Source: Erigeron canadensis (lineage: Eukaryota > Streptophyta > Magnoliopsida > Asterales > Asteraceae). From it: a DNA stretch of 64,000 bases. Position numbers and translations under genes: made by a program. The notes under the pieces are model-generated. The model was given only the letters and a program-made list of their open reading frames with translations. It was not told the DNA's origin and ran no database searches. Where the stretch lies: NCBI RefSeq assembly GCF_010389155.1, contig NC_057769.1:14508735-14572734 (forward strand). The letters are read 5' to 3'. How positions within the stretch are numbered: position 1 is the first letter of the stretch; each line of letters starts with the position of its first letter. Shown one piece after another: positions 60,285 to 64,000 of this stretch.

Positions 60285-60319
60285 TGTTCCCCCGCGTATT
60301 ACGCAGGTTCATAATCTAG
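60285..60319 (+). other. Helitron-type 3' terminus (hairpin plus CTAG)
   Basis: The GC-rich hairpin cccgcgtattacgcaggtt, isolated in AT-rich DNA, is followed about 10 bases later by CTAG and then T. Spacing and sequence fit the Helitron 3' end, which acts as transposition terminator. The GC island in this setting makes chance less likely. Confidence 0.65.
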
Positions 60320-60668
60320 TATCATAAGATATGAACCAACTCCTATTGTTTGCGTATAGGCCCGTCATGTTGCTTAGTATTTTATAGTGAAGATCTTCTA
60401 AGACTAAGGGGAGTGGGGCGAACCCACCCTTGATTCGCCAGGTGGGTTGCCATCCACACCACCCCCTCCAAGTGATAGGCTTCCAAAATTGAAAATGTGG
60501 ACTTGTATATATCGCTCAAAGTGTTGCTTTGCCCAAGAATTTTTGACTTTAGAACGACTAGTTTTTAATGTTTTTTTTACCTCTTAAATTTATTACTACC
60601 CTTATATAAACACATACTATTTCATCTCAAATCTACCTCATCTTTTTCTTTCTACATTTTTTTTAACT
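60320..60668. other. Upstream region of the Harbinger-like relic
   Basis: No ORF. 60402-60470 is a GC-rich patch (taaggggagtggggcgaaccc, and later ccaccccctcc) that could be an eroded terminal inverted repeat: a weak reverse-complement relative, cagccccactgtccc, lies at about 63577. A TA-containing 3-bp flank (taa) fits Harbinger target preference, but the match is too poor to set borders. Confidence 0.35.
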
Positions 60669-62626
60669 ATGTTCCCAAATGATAATAATAACTTTAACTC
60701 TAATAATAATAACTTCAACCCTTTTAATAATAATAATATTCGTTTTCAACGTCCTAACACCCAAAATCAATCCGATGTCAACGATCCAAATTTGCTAAAC
60801 AATGCGGCGTTGTTCCAAATGATCCAACAAATGAGTCTTCCAACACAAATCCCAGGATAATTTATCGCCATGGAATACGTCACAACAAGATGTTTACGGG
60901 TTTGGTGGGGCTATGCCACAACAAATTTTATATATAGTATTACTTTACTTGTTTATATACTTTATTTGTTTTTTTATACATGTTGTTTATATATTTTATG
61001 TGTTTATATATGTACTTTATATATTGTAGTAATTTACATAAAAATATACTTTTTGTCTTTTTTTTATATATGTTTATTATACATTTTATGTGTATTTATA
61101 TGTGTATATATATATAATTTATATAAATTTTACATATTTGTAGTGTAGTAATTTACATAAAAAGTATACTTTATTTATATATATCTATATGTTTTATCTG
61201 TATTTATATATATATATATATATAGAAAGTATATGTTTATTATAGTTTATTAATAGTGTTTTTTTTTATATATAAACCGACGAAGAGTTATCCATACTCC
61301 ATCGCCAAGACCACTATCACCAAGGCCTCCATCGGCCGATGTTAAAGTTGTACAAGAATCCCAACCCGAAAATGAGGCCGGCGGTTCAAGACCCAAAAGA
61401 GGAAAGCGTCCACACAAAAAGAAAGCCCACAACAAACCAAGGGCGAAAACACCGTCGATTCCATGGCCAAAGGAGGAAGAAATGGCTTTATGCACCGCTT
61501 AGCTCTCGGTTACCGAAGAACCGCATGAAGGTATATATATATTTTTTCATATAATTCAGATATATATATATTTTTTGGATTATGTTTTTATTAGACTTTC
61601 GGTTCATATATATATATATATATATATTTCTGATTGTTTTTTTTTTTAAAAAAAACTTTCGGTTTATATATATATATAAACTAATATGCATTTTCGTTTT
61701 TTTAGCTAACTATCAAAAGGAAAAGACGTATTGGTCGAGGATAACGGACGTCTTGCTCACAATTACAAAGAAGCCGACGGATTATCGTTACTCCGATGGT
61801 GTTAGTGCAATATGGAGGAAGATGCGTCCATTAATCCAAAACGTTAATCCAATCTACACTCGTCTCACCAACGCGAACAACCATTAAAGTGGTGCAAGTG
61901 ATGCGGACGTGATTAAGAGAGCTCTCACTGAGTTTCATGGGACTTACAAGACTCATTTTAAGTGTTTTGAGATTTGGGATAAGTTGAGATATAGTTCGAA
62001 ATTTCATTATGTGACCGAGAAAGATGTTAGGACAACTCGTGGAGAACCGACCAAAAAAGGTCGAATACATCATTCACCGAAACACAAAGTCAAGGTATAA
62101 AATTCGGTCTTTTTTTTTAAAAAATTTGACTTGTATTTGTTTTTTAATTTGTTTTTTTTTTTAAATCGAAGGTTTTAATTCGTTTAAATTTCGATCTTTT
62201 TATTTAAATTGCTAACATGTTTTTTTGTTTATGTGTAAAAAGGTTCGGATGCATGTGTGAACATTGAGAAGTTGACTCAGGATGAGCCGGTGTTCCAAGA
62301 GCGTACGCGTAGGACAGACGTGGTTAGCAGAGCCGCGCAAGGGGGGTCATCGAGTTCGTCCGGCAAGGGAAAAGGGAAGGCTAGGTACTTAGACACATTT
62401 GATAGTAACTCGATGAAGTTAGATGGGTTGTTTGAGGCAAGTAAGGAGCGGACAAAATGGGCAAGAAAACAAAAATAGAATTTGTGGAAAAGGAACTACA
62501 AGCAAAGAATGACCGAATCAAGCTAGCTGAGTTGAAAGTGTTGACAATGACTATAGGCATCTTGGTGAACACGAAATCATGAAGAAGGTGCAACGAGACG
62601 TTACGGAGAAATATCATTATATGTAG
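60669..62626 (+). pseudogene. Harbinger-type Myb/SANT-like ORF relic
   Basis: PIF/Harbinger transposons encode a transposase and a second Myb/SANT-like DNA-binding protein that helps it. Exon-like pieces: 60669-60860 (Asn-rich, MFPNDNNNFNSNN and QSDVNDPNLLNNAALF); about 61277-61531 (PRPPSADVKVVQESQPENE, a Lys/Arg-rich stretch, then PWPKEEEMALCTA followed by TAG where Trp is expected); about 61706-62096 (TYWSRITDVL, RYSDGVSAIWRKMRPLIQ, KCFEIWDKLRYSSKF); and 62240-62626 (a Gly/Ser/Lys linker, ARYLDTFDSNSMKLDGLFEA, then a charged helix in shifted frame). The order matches the helper protein, with TA-rich introns between. No transposase is seen nearby. Confidence 0.7.
61196..61640. repeat. TA microsatellites in introns of the Harbinger-like relic
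   Basis: Pure or nearly pure TA runs lie at about 61205-61224 and 61607-61630, with shorter ones between. They fall between coding pieces and not inside them, as expected if these are old introns that have expanded. Confidence 0.75.
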
Positions 62627-64000
62627 TTTACTAACTAATAAGCCCGGGTTCAACCCAGGTATTTTTAATAAAACTTTTGTTAATATTTACTTGATCTTTG
62701 TGTAATTTATGTAGACTTGTAATGATTAATGAGTTACTGTTATCATCTCTACGAGACTAATCATCTGTTATATTTTGAAAAAAAAGATATATTTTATTCT
62801 TTACACATTAGAAAGATAAATTTTCAAATCTAGCAAGGGATGATATGAGAAAAGATAAACCTTTAAATCTAGCAAATAAGTCTTGTAATCATTAAATCAA
62901 ATTAAAATCACACATAACCCAAATGAAATTTAAAATTTTTAAATAAATTGAAAAAACCTACGGTGTAAGAAGTATTCGGATTAAAAGATTTATACCCAAT
63001 AATAACATTATTTTTCTTATTATTCATAACAACGAACTAAGTTTGTAAATAAATGAAATCTAATTATTAATGGAGGCAACATGAACAAAGATTATAAAAA
63101 AAATCCTTACCGTTTTTTAAATTATAGGCTTTTATGTAATAAAAAAAATATAAGGTTAAAAAACAAATGAGAATAATTGAAAAAACATATTTAAAATACA
63201 AAATATGTCATGATGTCATGATTTTATAAAAGGCAAATAAAAATGAATGTAGAATCGACATATTTGTTTTTTTCTAAAAATAGTTTGTGTAAATAATCTT
63301 ATTTTATTAATATAAGAGATTTACGTTATGGACTTTATTATGTTTATTCTAGTTTGTTTAAGTTGTTTTATTCTAATTTAAGTTGTTATAGTGTTGGTTT
63401 TTTTAATTAAGACTTGTAAATTGTAATGTTTTATTTATAAGTTATGTAGCTTTGTTTAATTATGAATATGTTTTATGTATTTATATATGTTTTAGTTATA
63501 GTGTAAAAAAGTTATAAAAAAAGTAAAAAGTAAAAAAAAAAAAAGAAAGAAAAGAAATGGAAGGAGACACATGTCAGCCCCACTGTCCCATTTTTTTTTA
63601 GCCAACTAGCTAATCAACCCGGATGACTATCCGGGCATGATTAGGAAAGTATAAATTATTTTTTTTATTTGTTCATACTTGAACCTTATTTATTTTAAAT
63701 GAGTGATGTTTTGTATACTACTAATTTTCAATCATATGTCACCAAAATGTATAATATTATTGTATTGTACAACACTTCAAAACATACTTGGTGGTTTATG
63801 GTTCAAAATTGATAGACAGCTAACCAAAACACTCGACATTGTATATTTGTATGTTTACAAATCATCACCCTAATCTTTAAACTCGTTTGATGACATGTGG
63901 TTTCAAGAAAATACTAATTTATACGTGTTCGTTTTAAAATAAAGCAATATATTAAATTAAAGGAATTTCACAACAAAATAATTTTTAAAACAACTTAAAT
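62627..64000. other. AT-rich intergenic DNA
   Basis: No coding region recognised in 1.37 kb. Near the right side, 63618-63635 holds a perfect 7-bp-stem hairpin, cccggatgactatccggg, in AT-rich surroundings. A purine run (about 63520-63570) precedes it. These could be the remains of a transposon end, but no partner end was identified. Confidence 0.5.

Larger units (their letters stand above)
41625..60319 (+). mobile_element. Candidate Helitron relic carrying an RPA-like gene
   Basis: Proposed ends are tctattctatag (41625) after an A, and a small hairpin (ccgcgtattacgcagg) followed by ...CTAG (60319) before a T. This matches Helitron rules: 5' TC, 3' CTRR with a nearby hairpin, insertion between A and T, no duplication. 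An RPA70-like gene, typical cargo of plant Helitrons, is found near both ends (42361-42779 and 58537-59760) in the same orientation. Subtracting element C and the solo LTR leaves about 5.3 kb. No Rep/helicase is seen, so it would be non-autonomous. The 3' end is better supported than the 5' end. Confidence 0.5.

Noticed and set aside
61250..61495. Minus-strand ORF of 81 codons
   Set aside because: It is antisense to the SANT-like exon, whose sense reading has a clear family pattern.
1..64000. tRNA and rRNA genes
   Set aside because: No cloverleaf or rRNA-like stretch was recognised; the tRNA-Met matches are only 10-12 nt primer sites next to LTRs.

Overview
This is plant nuclear repeat DNA: AT-rich, with plant-type Ty1/copia elements of the Sirevirus kind, plant MITEs, a plant annexin fragment and Helitron- and Harbinger-type relics. 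The ORF types (copia elements with long extra ORFs, an RPA-like Helitron gene, a Myb/SANT-like Harbinger ORF) suggest a eudicot, and from memory of similar proteins possibly Asteraceae; that placement is only a guess. I see no intact cellular gene, no rRNA or tRNA gene and no CRISPR array. Every long ORF is a broken piece of a transposable element.

Layout. 1-3138: a Stowaway MITE (102-356), a short tandem repeat and AT-rich spacer. 3139-3516: the last two exons of an annexin, without its upstream repeats. 3691-4160: a foldback element inside a TA microsatellite. 4340-8394 and 41125-41375, minus strand: a decayed env-like retroelement ORF ('G'), which holds a hAT MITE (5160-5798) and a solo LTR (6312-7817) and is split by element B. 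8395-41119: Sirevirus-like element 'B' (plus; TSD ctatt), itself split by Sirevirus-like element 'A' (11250-28686, plus; TSD ctttg). The env-like ORF of A is in turn split by a 1.56 kb solo LTR (19170-20726; TSD gaaac), a short solo LTR 'E' (21352-21672; TSD cacac) and a non-coding LTR element 'D' (21728-24739, minus; TSD gaaaa). This gives four insertion levels, most joins marked by 5-bp duplications.

41625-60319: a candidate RPA-bearing Helitron relic. Its 5' gene part (42361-42779) and 3' gene part (about 58537-59760) are separated by a third Sirevirus-like element, 'C' (43066-55449, minus; TSD ctatt), and by a solo LTR (57370-58348). 60669-62626: a relic of a Harbinger-type Myb/SANT-like ORF. 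62627-64000: AT-rich, no gene.

How the parts work together. Elements A, B and C share the plan LTR - tRNA-Met primer site - gag - protease - integrase - reverse transcriptase - RNase H - spacer with repeated polypurine tracts - long env-like ORF with coiled coil - polypurine tract - LTR. All three carry stops and frameshifts, so none is autonomous now. The most unusual signals are (i) about 18 copies of a GCCGAG/CTCGGC hairpin motif confined to the two non-coding segments of B, with a different palindromic motif in each other LTR family, (ii) an in-frame UAG at the same integrase/RT codon in both A and C, and (iii) the well-dated nest of insertions.
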